From Paenibacillus glucanolyticus NBRC 15330 (GTDB lineage: Bacteria > Bacillota > Bacilli > Paenibacillales > Paenibacillaceae), in NCBI RefSeq assembly GCF_004000885.1, contig NZ_BIMC01000026.1:1-64000 (forward strand): 64,000 nucleotides of DNA, in the 5' to 3' direction. Every line of letters begins with the position of its first letter. Within the stretch, counting starts at the first letter, position 1. Under the pieces are notes generated by a model. That model made no database searches. It was not told where the DNA came from and was given only the letters and a program-made list of their open reading frames with translations. This document shows, piece after piece, positions 44,942-52,438 of the stretch. The position numbers were made by a program, and so were the translations under genes.

Positions 44942-45367
44942 TTAGTCTTCGATTGTGATACCCATACTACGGGCAGTACCCTCTACCATCTTCATTGCAG
45001 CTTCAACAGATGCAGCGTTCAGGTCAGGCATTTTTTGCTCAGCGATTTGACGCACAGCGTCACGCTTAACCGTTGCAACTTTCTTCTTGTTAGGCTCGCC
45101 AGATCCTTTTTCGATCTTAGCAGCTACGCGAAGCAGTACAGCAGCCGGTGGAGTTTTCGTGATGAACGTAAAGGAACGATCCTCAAACACCGAAATTTCA
45201 ACCGGAATGATCAGACCAGCTTGATCAGCAGTACGAGCGTTGAATTCTTTACAGAATGCCATGATGTTGACACCCGCTTGACCCAATGCTGGACCTACTG
45301 GAGGAGCCGGATTCGCTTTACCTGCAGGAATTTGCAGTTTCACAATCTTGATAACTTTCTTAGCCAT
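44942..45367 (-). CDS. rplK: Ribosomal protein L11 (uL11)
   Basis: I start at MAKKVIKIVKLQIPAGKANP (45367) behind GGAGGT. The 141-aa protein has the Pro-rich PVGPALGQAGVNIMAFCKEF loop of the thiostrepton-binding domain. It helps factor binding at the GTPase centre and stringent-response sensing by RelA. Confidence 0.97.
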   Translation of the reverse strand: MAKKVIKIVKLQIPAGKANPAPPVGPALGQAGVNIMAFCKEFNARTADQAGLIIPVEISVFEDRSFTFITKTPPAAVLLRVAAKIEKGSGEPNKKKVATVKRDAVRQIAEQKMPDLNAASVEAAMKMVEGTARSMGITIED

Positions 45368-45438
45368 GGTTGACACCTCCTTGCATCAATAGTGGTAGCG
45401 GACGCCATAATACGCCCTCCCACAAGAAACCTGAAGAA

Positions 45439-45972
45439 TTAAATCTTCTCCACTTGAGTATAATCCAACTCCAGCGGGGTTTCCCGTCCAAACATGTTGA
45501 CGTGAACTTTCAACTTGCTCTTTTCAGCCAAAATCTCTTCCACGGAGCCCACGAAATTCGCAAAAGGACCAACCTTGATACGAACGGATTCCTTAATGTC
45601 GAATTCGATCTTCGGTTTCGGCTCTTCCATGCCCATATGCTTCAGAATCTGTTCAACTTCTTCTGGAAGCAAAGGCGTCGGTTTAGAACCGGACCCTGTC
45701 GAACCAACAAAACCGGTCACTCCTGGTGTATTGCGGACAACATACCAAGAATCATCGGTCTGAATCATTTCGACCAAGACATATCCCGGGTAAACTTTAC
45801 GCATGACGGTTTTTTTCTTGCCGTCTTTGTTTACAATTTCTTCTTCCATCGGAACAAGAACGCGGAATATTTTGTCCTCCATGCCCATAGACTCGACACG
45901 TTTTTCCAAATTGGCTTTGACTTTATTCTCATACCCAGAATAGGTATGAACTACGTACCATCTTTTTTCCAT
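45439..45972 (-). CDS. nusG: Transcription antitermination and pausing factor NusG
   Basis: The 177-aa protein has the NGN domain (WYVVHTYSGYENKVKANLEK) and a C-terminal KOW domain (VRIKVGPFANFVGSVEEI). It links RNA polymerase to Rho, S10 or pause signals. It follows secE by 21 bp in the classic secE-nusG pair. Confidence 0.97.
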   Translation of the reverse strand: MEKRWYVVHTYSGYENKVKANLEKRVESMGMEDKIFRVLVPMEEEIVNKDGKKKTVMRKVYPGYVLVEMIQTDDSWYVVRNTPGVTGFVGSTGSGSKPTPLLPEEVEQILKHMGMEEPKPKIEFDIKESVRIKVGPFANFVGSVEEILAEKSKLKVHVNMFGRETPLELDYTQVEKI

Positions 45973-45993
45973 ATCAAGCCACCTGGGACCCTT

Positions 45994-46185
45994 CTAAATT
46001 ATCGCTTCGATCACAGCGGAAATACCGATGTCTACAACCCAAAAATAAATCGTGACAAACACAATGGTGCCGAGAACAATTAAAGTATAGTTCGTCAGTT
46101 CTTTACGATTGGGCCAGCGAACTTTTTTAAGTTCCGCCCAGCTTTCAGAGAAAAAGGAAAACAGAGACTTGAAACCACGTTTCAC
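45994..46185 (-). CDS. secE: Protein translocase subunit SecE
   Basis: The 63-aa single-span form has the amphipathic LKKVRWPNRKELTNYT motif and one membrane segment (about residues 34-58). It stabilises SecY. It lies 24 bp after rpmG. Confidence 0.95.
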   Translation of the reverse strand: MKRGFKSLFSFFSESWAELKKVRWPNRKELTNYTLIVLGTIVFVTIYFWVVDIGISAVIEAII

Positions 46186-46209
46186 GCCGACTACACCTCC
46201 AAAAGAAAA

Positions 46210-46359
46210 CTATCTGGTTTCGCGATGAGGAGTTTGCTCGTTACAGAACTTGCAAAATTTCTTCATCTCCATGCGGTCGGGGTGATTTCGCTTGTTTTTG
46301 GTGGTTGTGTAGTTTCTTTGTTTGCAGCTTGTACAAGCCAAAGTGATAATTACCCGCAT
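46210..46359 (-). CDS. rpmG: Ribosomal protein L33, zinc-binding form (bL33)
   Basis: This 49-residue gene was found by translation of the secE upstream region. It begins MRVIITLACTSCKQRNYTT and ends CKFCNEQTPHRETR; CTSC and CKFC make the zinc ribbon of the C+ type. GGGAGGT precedes the ATG. Its position ahead of secE-nusG equals rpmGB of B. subtilis. Confidence 0.95.
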   Translation of the reverse strand: MRVIITLACTSCKQRNYTTTKNKRNHPDRMEMKKFCKFCNEQTPHRETR

Positions 46360-46534
46360 GATGTGCACCTCCCGAAGACGTCCTTCTTTTCAGAAGAATC
46401 GATATTGATCCTAGTAGAAACAACCTTGTTCTCATCGAAACTCGGTTATTTCTGCGAGATGAATAAAACCGTTGTTCCAAAAACTGTAACAACGATCCAT
46501 TCATAAAACACGCGAATTTAGGCCTACCTAAAAC

Positions 46535-46563
46535 ACTTTATCACAAGGGTAGCGCCATTTCAA
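46535..46563 (-). promoter_or_regulatory. Proximal promoter candidate for rpmG-secE-nusG
   Basis: TTGAAA (46558-46563), 17-bp spacer, TAAAGT (46535-46540) on the minus strand. The leader to rpmG would be about 170 nt. Confidence 0.5.
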
Positions 46564-46654
46564 GCCTTTTTCTCTCTGATTGCGGGCTGCAATTAATGCC
46601 ATTGCCAGCTAAGCCAGGGAATAGGTCCCCGGTTTATTGTAAACATCTCACTGT

Positions 46655-46774
46655 AAAAAACTGTGGCGTTTCACAGTCTTTGTCCATTCTGCACAGCATT
46701 TATTCTATATCCAGTATGTTCAATCTTCTAACAGATGAAACACCAAATATTACACATTTTGCAGAATGAAGATC
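46655..46774 (-). ncRNA. Possible short terminated transcript or attenuated leader upstream of rpmG
   Basis: A promoter-like TTGACG (46803-46808), 16-bp spacer and GATAAT (46781-46786) would start an RNA near 46774. About 100 nt later ACTGTG/CACAGT (46660-46677) forms a hairpin directly followed by six T. ATTCTGC near 46765 is mirrored by GCAGAAT near 46690. No ORF is present. It may be a small RNA or the attenuated leader of rpmG. Confidence 0.4.
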
Positions 46775-46780
46775 TTTGAC

Positions 46781-46808
46781 ATTATCATAACATGATATCA
46801 CCCGTCAA
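46781..46808 (-). promoter_or_regulatory. Distal promoter between sigH and rpmG
   Basis: TTGACG (46803-46808), 16-bp spacer, GATAAT (46781-46786) on the minus strand, downstream of the sigH terminator. Confidence 0.5.
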
Positions 46809-46878
46809 AAGACTAATGGCTGCAGAGTATACGGAGATTCCCAGCTGGCCATCATGAATACTGTAATACAATTAAAAA

Positions 46879-46897
46879 AAGGCTCTACTTGAGCCTT
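46879..46897 (-). terminator. Terminator of sigH
   Basis: AAGGCTC (46891-46897 read on the minus strand) pairs with GAGCCTT (46879-46885) around a 5-nt loop, followed by seven T, 23 bp after the sigH stop. Confidence 0.85.
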
Positions 46898-46919
46898 CTG
46901 CTTCTTATCCGACGTTGTT

Positions 46920-47564
46920 TCAGTTATCCCTGACCTCCAAATAGCGTTCAAGCTTTCGCTTTACCCGCTGGAGGGCATTGTCAATCGATTTCACATGACG
47001 CCTTAAATCCACCGCAATCTCTTGATAGGATCGACCGTCCAGATAAAGCATCAGGACTTTCCGTTCCAGATCGCTTAAGATCTCTGACATCTTGTCTTCC
47101 AGGCCGACAAACTCCTCTTGATTGATGATTAGTTCCTCTGGATCGCTTACCGCTGTGCCGCAAATGACATCCAGCAGCGTACGGTCGGAGTCCTCATCGT
47201 AAATAGGCTTGTCCAATGAGACATACGAATTGAGCGGAATATGCTTCTGTCTCGTAGCGGTCTTAATAGCCGTAATAATCTGTCTGGTAATGCAGAGCTC
47301 GGCAAAGGCCTTGAACGAGGACAGCTTATCCCCTTTAAAATCACGAATTGCCTTGTACAGCCCGATCATGCCTTCCTGGACAATATCTTCCCGGTCAGCA
47401 CCAATCAGAAAATAAGAACGGGCTTTAGCACGTACAAAATTCCGGTATTTATTGATCAAATACTCCAGCGCCCCGCTGTCACCCTCACGGACCGCCTCGA
47501 CAATGTCTTCATCGCTTATCACATCATACCCTGACAACATGACTTCCTTGAGGTCCACACTCAA
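46920..47564 (-). CDS. sigH: RNA polymerase sigma-H factor
   Basis: A TTG at 47564, seven bases after GGAGG, is the best start and gives 214 aa (MSVDLKEVMLSG). Region 2 (GALEYLINKYRNFVRAKARS and REDIVQEGMIGLYKAIRDF) and region 4 (LERKVLMLYLDGRSYQEIA) are clear. Sigma-H drives early sporulation genes at the end of growth. It is preceded by rae1 with a long spacer and its own strong promoter. Confidence 0.94.
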   Translation of the reverse strand: MSVDLKEVMLSGYDVISDEDIVEAVREGDSGALEYLINKYRNFVRAKARSYFLIGADREDIVQEGMIGLYKAIRDFKGDKLSSFKAFAELCITRQIITAIKTATRQKHIPLNSYVSLDKPIYDEDSDRTLLDVICGTAVSDPEELIINQEEFVGLEDKMSEILSDLERKVLMLYLDGRSYQEIAVDLRRHVKSIDNALQRVKRKLERYLEVRDN

Positions 47565-47622
47565 TAGAATCCCTCCGGCCCGGAACGCACGGTAGCCCGT
47601 CACTCGCTTGAAATATATGACA

Positions 47623-47651
47623 AGTATATATGATGTCTACTAGACCGTCAA
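47623..47651 (-). promoter_or_regulatory. Promoter of sigH with central palindrome
   Basis: TTGACG (47646-47651), 17-bp spacer, TATACT (47623-47628) on the minus strand. The spacer contains the perfect palindrome GTCTAGTAGAC (47635-47645), a possible repressor site. Confidence 0.75.
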
Positions 47652-47769
47652 CCACGTTCTAGCCAATATAGGCCGATAATAACATTTAATGTAAACTATT
47701 TCGTAGATTCATATACGCTTCCATTCTTCAGACGAGCCTGCATTTTCGTCCCCATTGTGTAAAACAGTC

Positions 47770-48291
47770 CTATTCCCTTCGCCAGCGCTCAAACATCTGT
47801 CTCACATCCGGCGGCAGCTTCCCGTCAAGTGTATTCCTGCTCTTGGTCTGCTCCTTCGTAATTTTCTGCTTCACTTCGCGCTCACTCTGCTCCACTTCAT
47901 TCAGCAGCTCACGGGCAGATAACCGAAGCGCTCCCCGGGCAAAAATGACATGCTGTTCTATCAAATCACTGGTCGCCACATAAATTTTACGCCGGCGGTG
48001 GCTAAACTCTCCAACAAGCCGTTCAATGCACTCATCGGCCGTTTCCTTCTCTTTCGTAAAAAACACCTGTACCTTACCCTGGATATATGATTTCCCAAGG
48101 CCCGGAACCCGGTAAGCATCAAAAATCGCCACGATTCTGAGGCCTGAATACGCTTGATATTCCGCTAATTTCTCAAGCAGCACATCCCGGGCTTCCTGCA
48201 TGCTGCTATTGGCGAGTTTCGCAAGAAAAGGCCAGCCGCCGATCATGTTGTAGCCATCGACCAGCAGCACATCCCGCCAATCGGCCATCAT
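47770..48291 (-). CDS. rae1: Ribosome-associated endoribonuclease Rae1 (YacP, NYN domain)
   Basis: The 173-aa NYN/PIN-like protein begins WRDVLLVDGYNMIGGW with the first catalytic Asp, and has FDAYRVPG and KETADECIERLVGEF with further acidic residues. B. subtilis Rae1 enters the A site and cuts translated mRNA. It starts two bases after the rlmB stop. Confidence 0.9.
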   Translation of the reverse strand: MMADWRDVLLVDGYNMIGGWPFLAKLANSSMQEARDVLLEKLAEYQAYSGLRIVAIFDAYRVPGLGKSYIQGKVQVFFTKEKETADECIERLVGEFSHRRRKIYVATSDLIEQHVIFARGALRLSARELLNEVEQSEREVKQKITKEQTKSRNTLDGKLPPDVRQMFERWRRE

Positions 48292-48293
48292 TG

Positions 48294-49046
48294 CTAACCC
48301 TGAAGGCGGCGACGGCGAAGAACTTCGTACATAACGACACCTGCGGCAACCGAAGCGTTAAGCGAATTGATCTTTCCAGCCATCGGCAGCTTCACAAGCA
48401 CATCGCATTTTTCGCGGATCAGACGCCCCATTCCTTTACTTTCATTCCCGATTACGATTGCGACCGGTCCGTCAAATACTTCAGTATCGTACAATTCCTG
48501 AACAGCATCAACCACGGTGCCAACCACCCAGACACCCATTTCTTTCAGCTGGTCAATCGTCTGACCCAGATTGGTCACCCTGGCTACAGGTACGTATTCT
48601 ACCGCACCAGCCGATGTTTTGGATACGGTGGCCGTCACCTGAGCGGATCGGCGCTTAGGCAGTACAACACCGTGAGCCCCCGTGCAGTCGGCCGTTCTCA
48701 AAATCGAGCCCAGGTTATGAGGATCCTCGATTTCATCGAGAAGCAGCAGGAAAGGCGGTTCCCCTTTTTCCTCCGCAACCTTGAGCAGATCCTCCACTTC
48801 CACATAAGCATAAGGAGCCGCTTGGGCAACCACGCCCTGATGCTGAACCCCCGGAACCATCTGATCCAGCTTGCGCTTGTCTACGTGCTGAATGACAATG
48901 CCCAGTTTTTTGGCTTCCGCAATAATGGGCAGCGTCAAATGCTTCTGCGCATTCTCGGCAATCCATATTTTATTGATCGTACGTCCTGATTTGAGCGCTT
49001 CCGTTACGGAATGCTTACCAGCCACTACTTCCTCTTCTTGCAACAT
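48294..49046 (-). CDS. rlmB: 23S rRNA (guanosine-2251-2'-O)-methyltransferase RlmB
   Basis: I start at ATG 49046 after AGGAGGAG; the ATG six codons earlier lies within that site. The 250-aa SpoU-family enzyme has the substrate-binding N-terminal domain (GKHSVTEALKSG) and knot motifs NLGSILRTAD, IVIGNESKGM and LNASVAAGVVMYE. It methylates G2251 of the P loop (E. coli numbering). Confidence 0.92.
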   Translation of the reverse strand: MLQEEEVVAGKHSVTEALKSGRTINKIWIAENAQKHLTLPIIAEAKKLGIVIQHVDKRKLDQMVPGVQHQGVVAQAAPYAYVEVEDLLKVAEEKGEPPFLLLLDEIEDPHNLGSILRTADCTGAHGVVLPKRRSAQVTATVSKTSAGAVEYVPVARVTNLGQTIDQLKEMGVWVVGTVVDAVQELYDTEVFDGPVAIVIGNESKGMGRLIREKCDVLVKLPMAGKINSLNASVAAGVVMYEVLRRRRLQG

Positions 49047-49135
49047 ATATGTCTCCTCCTGCATATCAGCCAGCTGCCCAATTTCGGGAAATACCGGCTG
49101 TATCGTTTCATTGCTGGTATTTGATGTCTTTCGAT

Positions 49136-49579
49136 CTATTTAGCAGACCCCTCGATAAACTCTATGCTCTTTCCAATGAGCTCACGCAGACGGTCTTGCT
49201 CTCCCGTATAATATAAATACCCAACAAGCGTCTCAAATGCCGTTGCATGCCGATATTCCAGCACATCGGCATTTTTCGGTATGCTGCCCGATTTGGCATT
49301 GCGTCCCTGCCGGACCACATCGCGCTCCTCCTCCGTCAGCTCCGGATCAAGAAATGCCAATATCCGGCTCTGAGCTTTCGCCGACACGAATCCTGTCGCT
49401 GTGCGGTGCAGGTGATGAGGCCGAAGATTCGCCTTCGATATCAAGAACTGCCGCACAGCCACCTCGTAAATGGCATCTCCGATGTAGGCAAGCACGATCG
49501 GCGGAATCAGACGTGCCGGCTTCGACGGCGGAAAGTCAAACCAACCGGCTGCGGGGTCATGAAACTCGGCCCCGCTCAT
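49136..49579 (-). CDS. mrnC: Mini-ribonuclease 3 (MrnC)
   Basis: The 147-aa protein has an RNase III catalytic fold without a dsRNA-binding domain: LAYIGDAIYEVAVRQFLIS (signature helix with Asp) and ATAFETLVGYLYYTGEQDRL (second acidic cluster). It matures the 3' and 5' ends of 23S rRNA. Its start overlaps the cysS stop by four bases. Confidence 0.94.
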   Translation of the reverse strand: MSGAEFHDPAAGWFDFPPSKPARLIPPIVLAYIGDAIYEVAVRQFLISKANLRPHHLHRTATGFVSAKAQSRILAFLDPELTEEERDVVRQGRNAKSGSIPKNADVLEYRHATAFETLVGYLYYTGEQDRLRELIGKSIEFIEGSAK

Positions 49580-50982
49580 TTACGCCGCCAGCGCATGCCT
49601 TGCGCCGTATCTTCTAGCACGATGCCTTCGTCCGCCAGCTTGTCGCGAATTTCATCGGCTCTCGCCCAGTTTTTATTTTTCCGGGCTTCAATACGTTCAG
49701 CAATCAAGGCTTCAATCTCCTCGTCCAGCAAATCGCCCGTACCGGTATTGACAATGCGAAGAACGCCGTTCATTTCGTTGAAAGCACGCAGCACTTCATG
49801 TAGGTCGGCTGCAGGAATCGAAGCTTCCTTCAGCAGCTGATTCGCCTCGCTAGCCCACTGGAACATCGCTGTGATTGCATCCGGCGTATTGAAATCATCT
49901 TGCATTTTTTGATGAAATTCGCCAAGAACCGCAGATATTTTACCCGCAACCTCCTGGCTCACTTCGTCGTCTTTGGAACCGATGGCCGTGCTCAAGCGAT
50001 GTTCAATATTAGCTGCCGCATTAGCCAGACGCTCTACGCTGTTCTGTGCCTGGTCCATCACTTCATCGCTATAATTCAGCGGGTTTCGGTAATGGGTAGA
50101 CAGCATGAAATAACGCACAGCTTCCTTCGTATATTGTTCGCGAAGCTCCTTAACCAATACGCCATTACCCAGCGACTTCGACATTTTTTCGTTATTGATA
50201 CGGATATATCCATTATGCATCCAATAGTTCGCGAGCGGTTTACCCGTCAATGCCTCGGACTGCGCAACTTCGCATTCATGATGCGGGAACTGCAAATCCT
50301 GCCCACCGCCATGAATATCCAGCGTATCCCCAAGATAACGGCGTGCCATCGCCGAGCACTCAATATGCCAGCCTGGACGACCGTCTCCCCATGGGCTGCT
50401 CCAGTAGATTTCTCCCGGCTTGGCTGCTTTCCATAGAACAAAATCCTCGGGGTTTTCTTTCCGCTTATCGACCTCAATCCGAATACCGAACTGCAGCTCA
50501 TCCAGATTTTGCTGGGACAACTTGCCGTAATCATCAAACTTGCGAGTGCGATAGAATACGTCTCCCCCGTTCTCATACGCAAAATCGCGATCCACAAGCT
50601 CCTGGATAAATTCGATTATATTCTCCATATTGTCCGTTACCCGCGGATTTAACGTGGCTCTCGGTATGCCAAGACCGTCCAAATCCTCGTAATACGCCTG
50701 GATAAACTTATCCGCTACCTCCGGAACGGTGGTGCCGGTCTGTTCGGCTTTGCGGATCATTTTGTCATCTACGTCCGTAAAGTTCACCACATAACTCACG
50801 TCATTGCCCTGATTCTCGAAGTAAGCGCGAACCACGTCGAAAAAAATCATCGGGCGCGCATTCCCAATATGGATATAATCGTACACGGTAGGACCACACA
50901 CATAGATCTTGACCTTCCCAGATTCCTGAGCGACAAACGTTTCTTTCATACGGGTTAGCGTGTTATAGATTTGCAGTGCCAT
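49576..50982 (-). CDS. cysS: Cysteinyl-tRNA synthetase
   Basis: The 468-aa class I enzyme has HIGN (YIHIGNARPM, about residue 36) and KMSKS (NEKMSKSLGN, about 267). Zinc ligands are seen at CGPTVYD, HIECSAMA and HHECEV. It is co-transcribed with cysE behind the cysteine T-box, so both cysteine synthesis and charging respond to uncharged tRNA-Cys. Confidence 0.97.
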   Translation of the reverse strand: MALQIYNTLTRMKETFVAQESGKVKIYVCGPTVYDYIHIGNARPMIFFDVVRAYFENQGNDVSYVVNFTDVDDKMIRKAEQTGTTVPEVADKFIQAYYEDLDGLGIPRATLNPRVTDNMENIIEFIQELVDRDFAYENGGDVFYRTRKFDDYGKLSQQNLDELQFGIRIEVDKRKENPEDFVLWKAAKPGEIYWSSPWGDGRPGWHIECSAMARRYLGDTLDIHGGGQDLQFPHHECEVAQSEALTGKPLANYWMHNGYIRINNEKMSKSLGNGVLVKELREQYTKEAVRYFMLSTHYRNPLNYSDEVMDQAQNSVERLANAAANIEHRLSTAIGSKDDEVSQEVAGKISAVLGEFHQKMQDDFNTPDAITAMFQWASEANQLLKEASIPAADLHEVLRAFNEMNGVLRIVNTGTGDLLDEEIEALIAERIEARKNKNWARADEIRDKLADEGIVLEDTAQGMRWRRK

Positions 50983-51056
50983 ATTGTATCATCCCAGTCC
51001 TTTCATTCCATCACTTATTGTTCCTTCACGTACATTGCTGCTTATTCCAAAAAAAC

Positions 51057-51746
51057 TCATTCCTCTTTGACCGACGAGATTACGGCCTCGGAGACCCTGG
51101 TTTTGTTGTTATTCTGTTTGCCCTCATTCAATTCCGCCCGAAGCTGATCGATCTCCATCTGCATCGAACGCAGTGTATCCACAATCGGATCCGGAAGATT
51201 GGTGTGATCGAGCCGGTCACGCACACGCTCACCATTCTGCTTCACGACTTTACCCGGATTGCCCACAACGGTGCTGTTCGGCGGAACCGGTCGTAATACG
51301 ACTGCATTGGAACCAATATTACAGTTATCTCCAATCGTAAAGGAACCTAGCACTTTCGCTCCTGATCCGATGACCACATTGTTGCCGATGGTCGGATGAC
51401 GCTTGCCCTTTTCCTTCCCGGTGCCGCCAAGGGTAACCCCTTGATAGATCACCACGTCATCCCCGATCTCGCAGGTCTCTCCAATGACAACCCCCATGCC
51501 ATGGTCTATAAACAGTCTATTCCCGATGCGGGCTCCCGGGTGAATCTCGATCCCTGTCATGAACCGGCTGATCTGAGATATGATCCGGGCCAGCGTATAC
51601 CATCGCCGCTTGAATAATGCATGAGCTACCCGATGAGACCACAAGGCGTGAAGTCCCGAGTAGGTGAATACCACTTCAAAAAGGCCCCGGGCAGCCGGGT
51701 CATTCTCGAACACTGTCCGAATATCCGATTTCATCTGTTTAAACAT
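51057..51746 (-). CDS. cysE: Serine O-acetyltransferase
   Basis: The ATG at 51746 (MFKQMKSDIRTVFENDPAAR) is preceded by GAGGGAG. The 229-aa enzyme makes O-acetylserine, the carbon acceptor for cysteine. It has an N-terminal helical domain and a left-handed beta-helix of hexapeptide repeats (IHPGARIGNRLFIDHGMG, about residue 68). The C terminus carries an extra 40 residues of low-complexity charged sequence. Confidence 0.95.
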   Translation of the reverse strand: MFKQMKSDIRTVFENDPAARGLFEVVFTYSGLHALWSHRVAHALFKRRWYTLARIISQISRFMTGIEIHPGARIGNRLFIDHGMGVVIGETCEIGDDVVIYQGVTLGGTGKEKGKRHPTIGNNVVIGSGAKVLGSFTIGDNCNIGSNAVVLRPVPPNSTVVGNPGKVVKQNGERVRDRLDHTNLPDPIVDTLRSMQMEIDQLRAELNEGKQNNNKTRVSEAVISSVKEE

Positions 51747-51819
51747 GAACGCTCCCTCTTTCCCCTCTTCCAATCGCGCATGCAACTTGCTCTCCATCGT
51801 TATTCCTGAAAATAAAAAA

Positions 51820-52130
51820 CGCCCCTGCAGCTTATCGCTGCAGAGGCGCTAGACCGCGGTTCCACTCTGCTTAGAACCGGCACAAGCATCCTCCCCTCGT
51901 CCGGGACGGATTCTACCGATTCACTTCATGTCATTAACGGCAGACGACCGGCATGATCTAACGATTGTGTTCGCTTCAACCATGCAGCTCACAGGTGCAT
52001 TTCCGCTGCAGGCAACGGGACAACTCTCAGCCGGCAGATTCAAGTGGTCCTTGTCTTCTGCCGATTGTCCTCTCTGGAACGTGCCTGTTTTACGCGTACT
52101 TCTCCTGATCGTAGCTTTTATACGTTTATC
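51820..52130 (-). promoter_or_regulatory. T-box riboswitch (tRNA-Cys) controlling cysE-cysS
   Basis: The T-box sequence AGAGTGGAACCGCGG lies at 51854-51868 on the minus strand. The terminator (51820-51848) is a 12-bp hairpin CGCCTCTGCAGC/GCTGCAGGGGCG with a T-run. Stem I shows CAGAGAG (AG-bulge region) and a GGACAA/TTGTCC arm. The specifier loop GAAATGCACC presents UGC (51997-51999), a Cys codon. Uncharged tRNA-Cys should favour the antiterminator. The exact 5' end is uncertain. Confidence 0.88.
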
Positions 52131-52208
52131 TTTGTTGATCAATGCTTCATAAATGACCGCGTTGCTCACTAGTGACGCTGCGCTGACGGATCGTGCTTCC
52201 GATCGCTG

Positions 52209-52260
52209 TTGTTTTCAGATTTCTTGAACGTCAATCTACATAGTTGAAATCCGAAAACAA
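52209..52260. repeat. Long inverted repeat upstream of the T-box
   Basis: Arms 52209-52223 and 52246-52260 pair over 15 bp (one G-U on the minus strand) with a 22-nt loop. There is no T-run. It stands between the promoter at 52379-52407 and the T-box, perhaps as a processing or stability element. Confidence 0.6.
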
Positions 52261-52378
52261 AGGCGAACGCTTCGCTTCTACAACACGATTCCGTCCTCTC
52301 CGCTACTTCCCTGTATGAGTAAATGCCCCATTTAATAAAACCCTAGATCAAAGAATATTTCACTTATAGTTTGGTGTA

Positions 52379-52407
52379 ATTATAACTGATGAGATACAGG
52401 CTGACAA
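52379..52407 (-). promoter_or_regulatory. Internal promoter for cysE-cysS-mrnC-rlmB-rae1
   Basis: TTGTCA (52402-52407), 17-bp spacer, consensus TATAAT (52379-52384) on the minus strand, 31 bp after the gltX stop. Confidence 0.7.
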
Positions 52408-52438
52408 GGAACGTTTATCAAGATTGCCGTGCCCTGGG

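Noticed and set aside
51921..52169. An 82-codon minus-strand ORF upstream of cysE
   Set aside because: It lies within the cysteine T-box leader, whose RNA features explain the sequence.
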